From: Planctomycetaceae bacterium
GTDB taxonomy: Bacteria > Planctomycetota > Planctomycetia > Pirellulales > Pirellulaceae
Direction: 5' to 3'
DNA: 64,000 nt
Assembly (NCBI GenBank): GCA_020638995.1
Contig: JACKHM010000004.1
Span: 806,001-870,000, forward strand
The notes beneath the pieces were generated by a model. That model was given only the letters and a program-made list of their open reading frames with translations, ran no database searches and had not been told where the DNA came from. A program made the translations under genes and the position numbers. Below, piece after piece: positions 31,942 through 43,600 of this stretch (the first letter of the stretch is position 1; each line of letters opens with the position of its first letter).

Positions 31942-34900
31942 TTACTTGTCGTTGGCGAGCGGGGGGAGCAGGGCCTGGAAGTCGGAGTGCTCGCGCAGGG
32001 CGGCCAGGTCGGCGTCCTGCTGCAGGTGACCGAAGTCGTCATAACCGGCGGCGATGGCAGCTTGCAGGGCGGTGAGCGCTCGGGCGGTGAACTTGTCACG
32101 CTCGACCTGCTGCTCCGTGGTCAGTTCCACGGGCGCGGCAAGCGGGAACTGACCGCACCCGTCCCAGCCGGAGACCAGCTTCACGCACAACCCGTAGCCG
32201 CATGCGGCGTTGTAGAGCAGACCGGCCTTCTGCTCATTGCTCGTCCCGTCTGGAGCCGTAGCCGCCAGTTCTTCCAGCTTCGCGGCTGCCTGAGCGACAT
32301 CGGCCCATTGGCCGCGTTTGGCCAGTCCAATGGCTCGGAGGGGCAGCAGATTGGGCAGAACAGCGGCGTATGCTTTGAGGATCGTGGTCCAATCTCCAGT
32401 GGCGATCACGGCGGCTTTGCAGAATCGTAATCGGCGTTCCAGGACGGACTTTTCCTGTTTCGAGGCGGCGACGCTTTGGCGGTTAGCAATCATCCGGTCG
32501 AGCACCTCGATCGCGGTCCGAAAACGCGACTGAGCCAACTCGAAGCGACCAGCCTGTACCTCGACCTCGCCGAGAAGGCGGTGGCTGTCCATCAAGTCCC
32601 ACTGCTTCTGGGCGTCGCTGGGATCGGCCTCGGCCAGCACGCGACGGATCTTCAACCCGGCTTCATAGTGCGTGAGGGCCTCGGCAGTGCGACCGAGCGT
32701 CAAGAGCACGTCGCCGAGGCCCGCGAACGAGACCGACAGAACGAGATGCTTCTGAGCGTCGCTGGGATCGGCTTCAGCCAGCACGCGGCTTATCTTCAGC
32801 CCGGCTTCATACTGCGTGAGGGCCTCGTCGGTGCGACCGAGCCTCAGGAACACGTCGCCGAGTCGCGAGAACGAGATCGACAGATTGAGCTGCTTCTTAG
32901 CGTTGCTGGGATCGGCCTCGGCCAGCACGCGACTGATCTTCAATCTGGCTTCATACTGCGTGAGGGCCTCGTCGATGCGACCGAGCGTCAAGAACACGTC
33001 ACCGAGTTGACCGAACGAGACCGACAGATCGAGCTGCTTCTGAGCGTCGCTGGAATCGGCGTCGGCCAGCTCGCGACTGATCTTCAATGCGTCTTCATAT
33101 TGCGTGAGGGCCTCGTCGGTGCGACCGAGGTTTAGGAACACGTCGCCGAGATTGTGGAACGAGACCCACAGATCGCGTTGGGCTCCGAAGTCGTTGGGGT
33201 CGGCGTCGGCCAGCTCGCGACTGATCTTCAACCCAGATTCATACTGCGTGAGGGCCTCTGCGGTGCGACCGAGCGTGAGGTACACGTAGCCGAGATTGCC
33301 GAACGAGACCGACAGATCGCGCTGCAGCTGAGCGTCGCTGGGATCGGCGTCGGCCAGCACGCGACGGATCTTCAATGCATTTTCATATTGCGTGAGGGCC
33401 TCACCGGTGCGACCGAGGCTTAGGAGCACGTTGCCGAGTCGATCGAGCGAGTGCGACAGATCGCCCTGCTTCTCCGCGTTGCTTGGATCGGCCTCGGCCA
33501 GCTCCCAACTGATCTTCAACGCAGCTTGACACTGCGTGAGGGCCTCGGCGGTGCGACCGAGCGCCAGGAACACGTCGCCGACTCGATCGAACGAGAGCGA
33601 CAGATCACGCTGCTTTTGAGCATCGCTGGGATCTGCCTCGGCCAGCACGCGACGGATCTTCAAACCGTCTTCATACTGCGTGAGGGCCTCAGCGGTGCGA
33701 CCGAGCGTCAGGAACACGTCGCCGATTCGATCGAACGAGAGCGACAGATCACGCTGCTTTTGAGCATCGCTGGGATCTGCCTCGGCCAGCACGCGACGGG
33801 TTTTCAAACCGTCTTCATACTGCGTGAGGGCCTCGGCGGTGCGACCGAGCGTCAGGAACACGTCGCCGATTCGATCGAACGAGAGCGACAGATCACGCTG
33901 CTTTTGAGCATCGCTGGGATCTGCCTCAGCCAGCACGCGACGGATCTTCAAACCGTCTTCATATTGCGTGAGGGCCTCGGCATTGCGACCCAGTTTCCGA
34001 AACACGTCGCCGAGTTTGATGAACGAGATCGACAGATCGTGTTGGGCGGTCGTCTCGTTGGGGTATGTGGCGGCGAGCTGTTTCGCGATCTCGTGGGCAC
34101 GCTGGTAGAGCCGTTCGGCGGTGAGGGCGGCAGAGCGGGATTCGGGAGTTGGAGCAGCGGCACTCCGGCCCAGATCAACTGCAGCGACTGCAGCATCGTC
34201 CGACGAAGTGCCCGGCTGGCTGGAAGCCGGACCGACAAATGACCGGCTGGAAGCCTGTCCCACGGTGCCGAGTTGCAGGACGGTGTCGGCCAGGTAGGTC
34301 AGCGCGGCCATCGTGTTGCGGTCGATGGCGGATTTGCTCGCGAACTGATTGGAGACTTTCTCCAGTTGCGGCAGGACGCTGACCAGCAGGCGGTTGCGTA
34401 CGGAGGCTCCGCCGGGGATGTCTTCCAGGCTGCGCTGGATGTCGAAGATCACGGCGTTGAGCGTGCTCAGCGCGAGCTGGCTCTGCTCAGTGGCGGCGGT
34501 GGCGTTGTTTTCGGCCAACTGCCGAGCGGTCGTGGCCGCGTCCCGCTGCTCCCTGGCGTCCTGTTCACCGGCGACGGCGCGGGCTTCGTTCTGCTTTGCG
34601 AGTTGCTCGCCAGCGATGGCGCGTTGCTCGTTCTGCCGCGCGAGTTCCGCGTTGGTTTCGGCGGTCTCGCGAGCGGTCGTTTCGCGGGTGATCGAGTCGG
34701 ACAGATCCCGGTTCAGGTCGGCCAGTTGCTCGTTCTGGCCGGTCACAACGACAAACATCACGGACAGCGTGACGACAGCCATCAGGACGGCTGCGGCGGT
34801 GGCGGTGACGAACGTCTGGTTGCGTTTCACCCAGCGGCGGGCGCGGATGGTGAACGGTTCCGGCCAGGCGCTAACCGGCTCGTCTGCCAAGAACTTCTCG

Positions 34901-36489
34901 ATGTCGTCCGATAATTCTTGTGGCGAGCCATAACGCTCGGTTGGCTTCAATGCCATCGATTTCAGGCAGACGGCTTCTAAAGGTCGTGGAACATCGGGCT
35001 GCAGCGATCTTGGTGGCGGGAAACGCCCGTGTTGCACGTCCTGTATCACGGTGGCCAGATCGCGAGCAGTAAACGGAGCCCTGCCCGCCAACAAGTGATA
35101 CAAGGTGGCGCCCAGGCTGTAGACGTCGCTGGCGGGACCAAGTTCGTCATGCCGCCCTGCGGCCTGCTCGGGCGGCATGTAGGCGGGAGTCCCAATGGCG
35201 CTGCCCATCATCGTCGGCGCGACGCCGCTGCCCGAGGCGGGGCGGAGGGTGGTTTCCTCGCTGGAACTCTGCGAGTCCCCGCGGCCTCGGACCTTTGCCA
35301 GACCCCAATCCACCACCAGCGTCTCGCCATACTTCCCCAGCATGATGTTGCCGGGCTTCAAGTCCCGATGCAGGACGCCGCGCGAGTGGGCATAGCTGAT
35401 CGCCTGGCAGACATCGACGAATCGGCCCAGCAATTTGCGAAACTCAAGGGACGAGAAGGCAGACGCAGCGAGCCGGACGGCGGACGTGCCAGAAGAAGAC
35501 GATTTTTCATCATCCGTGTCCAGTTTGTCTGGCCGATAGAACCGATCGAGGGCTTCTTTCAGGCTGTCCCCTTGGATGAATCGCATCGCATAGAACGGCC
35601 GGCCATCGGCGTATTGGCCCAAGCCGTAGACGGGAACGATGCCCGGGTGCTCTAAGCCGCCGGTGATTTCCGCTTCCAGCACGAAACGCGACCGGCTGTC
35701 TGTATCGTGGGCCAGTTGCGTCTGGATTTGCTTAAGCGCCACTTCGCGATTGAGTTCTGTATCGCGCGCGACGAGCACTTCGCCCAAACCGCCTTTGGCA
35801 TGTGGGCGGATCACTCGAAAGCGTATGGCCGCGTCCGATCCAAAGGATGAGACGCGTTGAATGTTGCGCAGGGGGTATCGCTGTTGAGTGGCAAAGGCAA
35901 GCTCGATCGCCTCAGGATGACCGGGAAAGCGAAGGAAGTACTCCTGTGTCGAAGCACTGTCACCTGCCTGCATCCGCAGCCGCACTTCTTCACGGACTAG
36001 TGCTTGGAGGAGTCCTTCGCATCCTGAATCGCTTACCTGGTCCAGATAATCTTCAATCCTCGGTCGCTCGCCGTCTCGCCAGGCTCGGACAAACGCATCG
36101 CAAATGCCGTCGATCTGCGTTTCAAGATGGTCCAGTTCGGAATCTGCGGCCAGCGGCGGCGACCCTATGTGGGCGACAGTCGCATAGATGTCAGGATCGG
36201 ACAGCGACTGCAGTTCGCCCCGTAGCTCACCGATCGAGCTGAGCGACTGAAGGCTTTTCCGGGCGTCGTTTCCATGCAACTCAAGGTGCTTTGTCACCAA
36301 TGCTTGCAGCAGAGCCATCGTATCGGCCGACAAAGCCTGATTGTCGAACAGAATCTGCTCCAGCGGCTGACTTTTCAGGAGCAACCAAGCATTCATCGCC
36401 GCCAGCAACTGGTCGCGGCTGACGAAATCCATCTGCAGGGCCAGAATGCCCACGAGCAAATTGCGATCCGTCGATGGAGACATGCTCAT
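31942..36489 (-). CDS. Ser/Thr protein kinase with TM and expanded TPR array
   Basis: Start at 36489 or 36483 (M-S-M-S-PSTDRNLLVGIL), as in other planctomycete kinases; the GTG at 36552 is less likely. About 1515 aa. Positions below count from 36552. Residues 24-240 are an N-terminal region common in these kinases (DRNLLVGILALQMDFVSRD). Residues about 246-556 form a kinase with a complete active site: AKGGLGEVLVARD, VALKQI, VLHRDLKPGNIMLG (Asp397), VVDWGLAK (DWG, Asp415) and GTPAYMPPEQ. Residues about 580-604 are a membrane helix. A coiled coil follows, with the repeat NEQRAIAGEQ. TPRs fill about residues 840-1370. It is probably a transmembrane kinase whose TPR domain binds partner proteins. 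The downstream ECF factor is a likely target. Confidence 0.92.
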   Translation of the reverse strand: MSMSPSTDRNLLVGILALQMDFVSRDQLLAAMNAWLLLKSQPLEQILFDNQALSADTMALLQALVTKHLELHGNDARKSLQSLSSIGELRGELQSLSDPDIYATVAHIGSPPLAADSELDHLETQIDGICDAFVRAWRDGERPRIEDYLDQVSDSGCEGLLQALVREEVRLRMQAGDSASTQEYFLRFPGHPEAIELAFATQQRYPLRNIQRVSSFGSDAAIRFRVIRPHAKGGLGEVLVARDTELNREVALKQIQTQLAHDTDSRSRFVLEAEITGGLEHPGIVPVYGLGQYADGRPFYAMRFIQGDSLKEALDRFYRPDKLDTDDEKSSSSGTSAVRLAASAFSSLEFRKLLGRFVDVCQAISYAHSRGVLHRDLKPGNIMLGKYGETLVVDWGLAKVRGRGDSQSSSEETTLRPASGSGVAPTMMGSAIGTPAYMPPEQAAGRHDELGPASDVYSLGATLYHLLAGRAPFTARDLATVIQDVQHGRFPPPRSLQPDVPRPLEAVCLKSMALKPTERYGSPQELSDDIEKFLADEPVSAWPEPFTIRARRWVKRNQTFVTATAAAVLMAVVTLSVMFVVVTGQNEQLADLNRDLSDSITRETTARETAETNAELARQNEQRAIAGEQLAKQNEARAVAGEQDAREQRDAATTARQLAENNATAATEQSQLALSTLNAVIFDIQRSLEDIPGGASVRNRLLVSVLPQLEKVSNQFASKSAIDRNTMAALTYLADTVLQLGTVGQASSRSFVGPASSQPGTSSDDAAVAAVDLGRSAAAPTPESRSAALTAERLYQRAHEIAKQLAATYPNETTAQHDLSISFIKLGDVFRKLGRNAEALTQYEDGLKIRRVLAEADPSDAQKQRDLSLSFDRIGDVFLTLGRTAEALTQYEDGLKTRRVLAEADPSDAQKQRDLSLSFDRIGDVFLTLGRTAEALTQYEDGLKIRRVLAEADPSDAQKQRDLSLSFDRVGDVFLALGRTAEALTQCQAALKISWELAEADPSNAEKQGDLSHSLDRLGNVLLSLGRTGEALTQYENALKIRRVLADADPSDAQLQRDLSVSFGNLGYVYLTLGRTAEALTQYESGLKISRELADADPNDFGAQRDLWVSFHNLGDVFLNLGRTDEALTQYEDALKISRELADADSSDAQKQLDLSVSFGQLGDVFLTLGRIDEALTQYEARLKISRVLAEADPSNAKKQLNLSISFSRLGDVFLRLGRTDEALTQYEAGLKISRVLAEADPSDAQKHLVLSVSFAGLGDVLLTLGRTAEALTHYEAGLKIRRVLAEADPSDAQKQWDLMDSHRLLGEVEVQAGRFELAQSRFRTAIEVLDRMIANRQSVAASKQEKSVLERRLRFCKAAVIATGDWTTILKAYAAVLPNLLPLRAIGLAKRGQWADVAQAAAKLEELAATAPDGTSNEQKAGLLYNAACGYGLCVKLVSGWDGCGQFPLAAPVELTTEQQVERDKFTARALTALQAAIAAGYDDFGHLQQDADLAALREHSDFQALLPPLANDK
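32600..34032 (-). repeat. Ten 144-bp tandem repeats encoding TPR units
   Basis: In-frame units of 48 codons, each encoding variants of LAEADPSDAQKQRDLSLSFD followed by GDVFLTLGRTAEALTQYE. Ten units can be followed, plus a diverged one at the low-coordinate end. The units at 33601-33744 and 33745-33888 differ at only a few bases and the one at 33889-34032 is also very close, showing recent amplification. Units further toward 32600 are more diverged. Confidence 0.92.
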
Positions 36490-36768
36490 TTGAACATCCG
36501 GGCTTCGGGTCGGGTGGGCCTCAATTTGCGAGAGTCTCGCCGCAGAACCCAACGGCCACGAACATTCCCACGCTAAGAGACTCCGTGATCAAGGGGTTGC
36601 TCAAACGGCCCCCAAGTGTAGCTAGACCGACGGGCAACTTGCAACTACTTGTTTAGTGCGACTCGTTTCGTACGAATCAGTGTGAAATTCAAACTCACGT
36701 CCGAGTTTTTGAAGTTTGTTGCGTTGTTTGTGGCGGTTCAATGGATACTCACTCGAGAGGCTGATTAG

Positions 36769-37122
36769 ATGAGTGATCTCACCCAACTCACGAGGAGTCA
36801 ATCGATGACTACAATCCAATCGCTCCATTGCAGTTTTTTACGGAAATCGTCGCTCGATGCGACGTTCCCGGCCTGCCGCGAACAAATTGACGAACGGGTT
36901 CCCGAGGGGCAATTGGGGCTACGGTCGAAGTCGGCACGAACGATCGCCGTCCCGCATTCAGACAATGTCGGTCCCCTTGGGATTGGGGCAACTACGTTAC
37001 GACTCTTCGTCGGCTACTTCGTGGCGATCTTCGGGATTGGCTTGAGCCACTCCTGGGTCATGTCGTTCGTTATGTCATTTGTGATTGCAATGATTTTGGG
37101 TTGGTACGCGAAGCGGAGGTGA
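36769..37122 (+). CDS. Hypothetical small membrane protein
   Basis: 117 aa from ATG 36769, or 105 aa from ATG 36805. The C-terminal 45 residues are hydrophobic and could form two short helices (RLFVGYFVAIFGIGLSHSW, then VMSFVMSFVIAMILGWYAKR). The N-terminal half has no recognisable feature. No clear ribosome site precedes it. It is the only ORF with coherent membrane-protein character in the 1.1 kb between the kinase and the first giant gene, but it may be chance. Confidence 0.35.
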   Translation: MSDLTQLTRSQSMTTIQSLHCSFLRKSSLDATFPACREQIDERVPEGQLGLRSKSARTIAVPHSDNVGPLGIGATTLRLFVGYFVAIFGIGLSHSWVMSFVMSFVIAMILGWYAKRR

Positions 37123-37536
37123 GTCGCGGAAAGACAAACTCCGTTCTGGCGTCGACCGCGTAATGCGTTGCTACGCTGTGTATGCAACTTAACGGCGTTC
37201 TGTTACGTCAGCTACCAATTAGTTGCGCTCGATGTCATGGTAACTCAGCTTAAACTCACATGGACGATCACTCGACCGGGCAGCCTTTCCATTTGCTTTG
37301 CTTACCGGATTTTTTGCACTCACGGTGATTGGGAACTTGGACGCAGCCAATAATTGACCGTTTGGTTCCGGCGTACACAGTGCGCGAACGGTCCACATCA
37401 CCTTTTCGATCGCCAGCGATTCAATTGGCGGTGGTAGCTTGCCTGCAACTTCGGGAGCAGCAGGAGGGATTAAGGCGCGCTGAACCTGCAACTTGATGTG
37501 ACTGCTGAATCTTGCGTTGGAGATTCTATCGACTGC

Positions 37537-37556
37537 GGGCCACCGATCGGTGGCCC
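37537..37556. terminator. Perfect 20-bp GC-rich palindrome, possible terminator
   Basis: GGGCCACCGATCGGTGGCCC is its own reverse complement and is followed on the plus strand by a T-rich stretch (GTTTCATTTTCTTGTTCAATTTTTT). It lies 105 bases before the start of the giant subtilase gene. It could end a transcript from the left, act as a leader hairpin, or bind a dimeric protein. The rest of the interval from 37123 to 37661 shows nothing else. Confidence 0.5.
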
Positions 37557-37661
37557 GTTTCATTTTCTTGTTCAATTTTTTGGCGGTGCCACCGTCGCCT
37601 GAGCGAGTGCCCGGCTAGTCGAAGTTCCATCTCCCCAACTACTAACACGACGGGTCTTCCA

Positions 37662-40600
37662 ATGGCACGCAAATCACAGTCAGGCAATCGACGACGCAGT
37701 TTCTTTCAACGGCTTTTCGCGGCAAGACGAAAGCGACGCCGCGACACGCGCCGTGGTCTGCTGCTTGAGCAAGTTGAAGCCCGTACGCTCTTCAACGCCG
37801 ATTTTGGCATTGCCCACGACTCGCCGCTACTTGCCGTCCCCGCCGAGGTCGCGACGCCGGAAGTACAAGCCTGCATCGTGACGAGCGAATCGATTCAACA
37901 AACTGCAACTCCGGTTCTGGACACCTCGGGCGCGTGGACTCCGCAAGTCAGCGACAAGTGGTTTGGCGTAGCTATCCCTTCGGAACCGCGCAACTTCTCG
38001 ATCGCTTCGATCTCGACCGGTCCTTCGCTTGCTACGATTTCCTGGATGGGGCAGTCGATCGAAGTCATGGATCGCGACTGGATCATTCAATTTGGCCAAG
38101 TGGCGACCGGGCACATTCAGTCTCTGGGGGATGTCTCGGTAGCATTAGAAGCGGTTGGACTGCGAGCGGAGCGTATTCGCGGACTAGGAATGGAAGGCTT
38201 GGTTTCGGTGACGTTTTCGTCTGGTGTCGATGCGGAAAAAGTGGTGGCTGCCCTGGGTGACGATGCGCGCGTGAGCTTCTTTGAGCCAGCGACAGTCGTC
38301 GAGTCACTCTCATTACCCAACGATCCAAGGTTTTCGGATCAGGTTCAGGATTATCAGACAGCGGCATTCTCTTTAGGATTGGCTGGAGCTTGGGACATTA
38401 CAACTGGTAGCGAAGAGGTTGTTGTTGGCCTGCTCGATACCGGTTTCGACTTCAATCATATCGACCTGCGCGACAATGTTTGGAACGGTTCACAGGCAGG
38501 CAGTACGGTTCATGGTAAGGACTTTGTAAACTCCGACGACTCGCCGCAAGACGACAACGGTCACGGCACGCACGTCGCGGGCATCATCGGCGCCCAAGGC
38601 GACAACGGCGTCGGGACAAGCGGAATCGCTTGGGATGTGTCGTTGCTCGGGTTGAAGGTCTTGGAGGCCGATGGGACTGGGAGCAACGCGGACATCGCGG
38701 CGGGCATCAATTATGCGACCATGCTCCGGCAAAGCGGTGAAGCCAATGTTCGTGTCCTCAACGCGAGTTTCGCAAGCTCACTTCCAAGTGCCGCCATTAG
38801 CAACGCGATTCAAGCTGCTGGTGAAGCGGGCATCATGCTCGTGACGGCGGCTGGCAACTCTGGCGAAGACATTGATCAATCTACGCATCAATCGTTCCCG
38901 GCCGAGTACCCGCACGACAACATCATCGTAGTCGCAAACGTACAGGCAGACGGAACGCTAACCTCTTCTTCAAACTACGGTAACACGGAAGTCGACATTG
39001 CAGCGCCTGGTATGTCGATACTAAGTACAGCAAGAGGCGACAGCTATTCGGAACTAAGCGGGACGAGTATGTCGGCTCCAGTAGTATCCGGTGCGCTGGC
39101 GCTTGCTTGGTCGATCGCACCCAATGCAACACCTGCCGAGCTCAAGCGAGCACTACTGAATTCGGCAACGCCGTCCGATTCACTGGCGGGCAAGCTGCGA
39201 AGTGGCGGCATTGTCAACGTCGAGGCGTTTCTGCAATCAATTGTTGATGGTCCCGGACAAAACGGGCGACTGAACAGTCCATTAGTCTCGGAGGGCGATG
39301 TTCAAGACGTACGCGTTAGTCCTGATGGTAACCACATCGTGTATGTAGCAGATGCGATGCTAGATGGTGTCGAGCAGGTCTACGTTGTCGACCCTGCGGG
39401 TGGCTCGGTGAGGCAATTGACGAACTTCGATGCTCCAACGGATCTACGCGATCTGCAAATCACAAGCGACTCGCAGCATATCGTCTTTCAAGCCGACGTC
39501 GGTGGAGTTACCGAGTTGTACAGCGTGCCGGTCGGCGGAGGGGCAGTTCAGAAGCTGAACGCGGAATTAGTGGGCAGCGGCGATGTCATTCTGTTCAAAG
39601 TGTCGCCATCTAACGACCGAGTGATCTATCTCGCCGACCAGGATGTCGACGAAGTCCAAGAACTCTATTCGGTGCCGATCCAAGGGGGAGAGGTCGTCCA
39701 ATTGCACGGAGACTTTGCTTCGGGCAAAGGCGTCAGCTTCAACCGCAATTGGAACTCCAGTTTTCAAGCGCCGTTCGAGATTACTGCGGATGGCAGCACC
39801 GTCGTATTCATGGCGGATCCCCAAGGAGGCGTCAATTGGCGACTGTTTGCCGCGCCGACAGGCGGCGGCGCGACGATTGAATTGAACCAATCGCTCGCAA
39901 CAGACGAGCGAGTCGACGCGTTCGACATGACTTTGGCTGGTAATCGCGTCATCTATTCCGTCGCAAACGCCAGCGGACGTAACTTGCATTCCGTGGAACT
40001 GGCCGGCGCAGGCCGCATCACACTCGCCAATTCGATACTTGGCAACGATTTTCGAGTGACGCCCGATGGCACTCGAGTCGTTTACACCAAAGCAGCGGAC
40101 AGCGTCTCTCCTCCGAACGTGTTCAGCGTACCGACAACAGGCGGAGCGAGTATCAACCTAAGTCAAGGTATCGTCGGCTTCGACGGGACTTCGACGGTCG
40201 GCGGCAACTTACAACGAGCGATTTTCAGCCCCGATAGCTCCGTTGTTGTTTTCGTCGACACGCAATCGGGTCTTAGTCCAGACTCACGTGGGGAATTGCA
40301 TTTTGCTTCGCTGGATGGGACCCGACACGGAACGATGACCACCAATCTAGGTGGCGATTCACAGTGGTTTACGGCAAACAAGTTTGTATTCTCTGCGGAC
40401 AGTTCTCAACTTGTCTTCGAAACCATCGAGGGAACGACCAATGGCGTCGTCTATTCCCTCTACAGCGCGCCCTTAGATGGCGGACCGACGACGCTGCTGC
40501 AACGGCTTCCCGCAGGCCGGCAGTTTCTTGAGACGTACTCCTCCGGTGGAGATTTCGATATCACATCCGATAGCTCGCGGGTCGTGTTCGCCGCCAATCC

Positions 40601-43600
40601 GGAAGCGGGTTTTGAGTTATTCAGCGTTCCGTTGACCGGAGGAGCGATCACCAAGTTAACGCCCGACATGGTGACCGGGGGGCGAGTGGAGGGCAACTAC
40701 GGATTTTATCTGCGGGCACCCGACGACTACTTTGGGCGGAGCTGGGCACTGACGCCTGATGGCTCGCGCGCCATCTATCGCGCGGACCAGCGAGTCGATG
40801 GACAGACTGAACTCTACTCAGTGTCCGTTAACGGAAGCCCACCGGTGTTCGACTATGGCGATGCGCCGGAAAGCTATTCGGCTGGGGGCGCTAACGATGA
40901 CGCTCGCCATTTGGCGGTTGGCCCGACTTTGGGATCGCTCCGGGACGTGGAAGCCGAAAGTGCGAGGTCCGGTGACGCTCGCGGCGATGATCTCGCGGGT
41001 TTGGATGACGAAGACGGTGTCAGCTGGGGCACTCTTTCCGTCGGACAACAGGATACACAGGTTGTGGTAAAGGTCACCAACGCCGAGGCCGGAGCGAAAC
41101 TCGATGCGTGGATCGATTTCAACGGCGACGGGATTTGGCAGTCGAGTGAGCAAATCGCAACAAACTTGTCGGTCGGCAACGGTAACAATCTGGTCACATT
41201 CAATGTCCCGGGAACGGCAGTGTCGAGCGATACGTTCTCTCGCTTTCGACTGAGTACAACTGGCAACCTTGCTCCAAGTGGTTTGGCGAATGACGGTGAA
41301 GTGGAAGACCACGAAGTGACGATTGAGCCTGGTGTACCTAGGCCACGTCAGATCGTCGGTGGCAACAAGGGACTTGTTTTGGGCCGAGCTGGCGAATCCG
41401 TGACGTTTGGTGTGGAGTACTCCACGTCGGACGATGATAACACGCTAACAGGCTTGGGGCTCCGGTTGCACTACGATTCGAGCGTAATTTCATTCGAGCA
41501 ACTCGATAATGTCTACCCGATAAATCTGATTCAGCAACAAGGACCGCTGGCAGATACAAGCAACTTTGACGGAGATGCGGCGACAGACAAGTACGTGTTG
41601 ATCGCGTGGTCCGATCCGTTTGGGGGCAACTGGCCTAACGCAGATTTGCCCACCGATCTGCTCGACGCGAGCTTCCGATTCGTGACGGATGTTGCAGTCG
41701 GGACAGAAACAACGGTTCACTTGACATCTTCGTCATCGGCGGCGAGCCACGATTTTTCAGGGAACGATATCCATCTAACTGTGGCGCCAAACGTGTCGCT
41801 CGATGTGGATAGTGATTGTCATGCGGACGCGTTGACAGACGGCGTGATCATTCTGCGTTATCTGTTCGGTTTTCGCGGCGATGAACTAGTCGGTGGGGCG
41901 ATCCGGCCTGACGCGAATAGAACCGATCCTGTAGAAATCGCAGAGTATCTCGACGGTGGTCGAGACACAATGCTCGATGTCGACGGGAATGGTGTCGCGG
42001 ACGCTCTGACCGATGGCATTATCACGTTCCGGTATCTGTTCGGCTTCGAGGGTGACGCATTGGTAGAGAACGCGTTGGGCGCAGCAGCTACCCGAACAGA
42101 CCCAGCCGAAATCGCAGACTTTTTAGACTCGTTTCTGCCAGAGTGCCCGCTGACGCAGTCAACCATCGCGGCGATTGGCGGAGACGAAGGCAGGTCGTCG
42201 ATCATGAGCGACCCGTCGCGGCAAATCGTTACCCCCAGCGAGTTACATCTAACGCTTGCCGAAGCGGGTGCCTCGTTCACGTTCGACGTGGACTATTCAA
42301 CGGTGAATCCGATTGACGCCACGTTAACAGGATTGGGGCTTCGAGTGCATTTCGACTCGGACCGCTTAGAGCTTAAAGACTTGTCAAATGTCCTTGGAAC
42401 GAACTTCGTTCAGCAACAGGGGCCACTCGAAGATACGAGCGACTTCGATGGCGACTCCGACACCGATAAGTACGTTCTCTTTGCCTGGTCTGATCCATTC
42501 GGCGGAAACTGGCCAGGAGTATTGCCGGCGACTTTGTTTTCCCCAACTTTCGAGGCGACTGCTGGATTCACCAACGGCGAGACTCATATCAATTTCACCG
42601 CAAGTTCGACCGCCGCGGGTTTCGATTTCGACGGCACCAGCGTGGTTGTGTCGCTCGCCGCGAACAATGCGGCACCAACGCTAACAGCTTTCGATGGAGC
42701 AGTTCAAAGTGGCGATGAGGATCGGACAGTCGCAATTACATTTGCTGACCTTGCGACCCACGGCAACGAGCAGGATGCGGATGGAACCGTTGAAGCATTT
42801 GTTGTAACGTCCGTCGCCAGAGGAACTTTGAAGATCGGTGCCGATCAAGCGTCCGCAACACCATTTGCGGTCGGCGCAAACGATTTAGTGAATGCAACGA
42901 GAAAGGCCTTCTGGACCCCCGATGCTAATGCGAACGGTGTTCTGGACGCGTTCTCAGTTGTTGCACGAGATGACGATGGAGAAGTCTCAATAACTCCGAT
43001 CACGGCACGCGTCAACTTGCAGGACGTCAACGATGCTCCGGTACTCACACGCATCGCTGATATTGTCGATACCACGGTAACAGATCAGGAAGTGGAGATA
43101 ACATTCAATGAGATCGCTGGGCAAGGCGACGAGCAGGATATTGATGGTCAAGTCGAAGCGTTTGTCGTCAAGTCTGTGTCCAGCGGATCATTGAAGATAG
43201 GCCCCAGCGCCGCGTCTGCGACGCCCTACGCGGCGGACACCAACGATACGATCGATGCAACTCGTCGCGCTTACTGGACACCGTCTGCGGATGCGAGCGG
43301 CAGATTGCCTGCCTTTACGGTTGTCGCCAGAGATGACGACGGTAGCGAGTCGGCAAATGCAATCACCACCCGCGTTCAAGTCAACCAGCTAATAGGCACC
43401 GATGATCTGGCAGCGATTGCGATCCGATTTGTCAATCAAGATGCTGAAGTCGTCGAAAGTGTCTCAGTCGGACAGGAGTTCCAAATCGTTGTTTCGATTC
43501 AAGACTTGCGTCAATCTGGTGACGATCAGGGTGCCTTCGGAGCAATGTTGGACGTGCTCTACGATACATCGTTGATCGATGTGCTTGGTATCACGCATCA

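Noticed and set aside
32600..34032. Regular repeats that might be a CRISPR array
   Set aside because: The unit is 144 bp, is in frame throughout and encodes TPRs; there are no unique spacers.
37219..37575. 118-codon minus-strand frame before the subtilase gene
   Set aside because: No ribosome site or known domain; it starts inside the palindrome region. Possible but unsupported.
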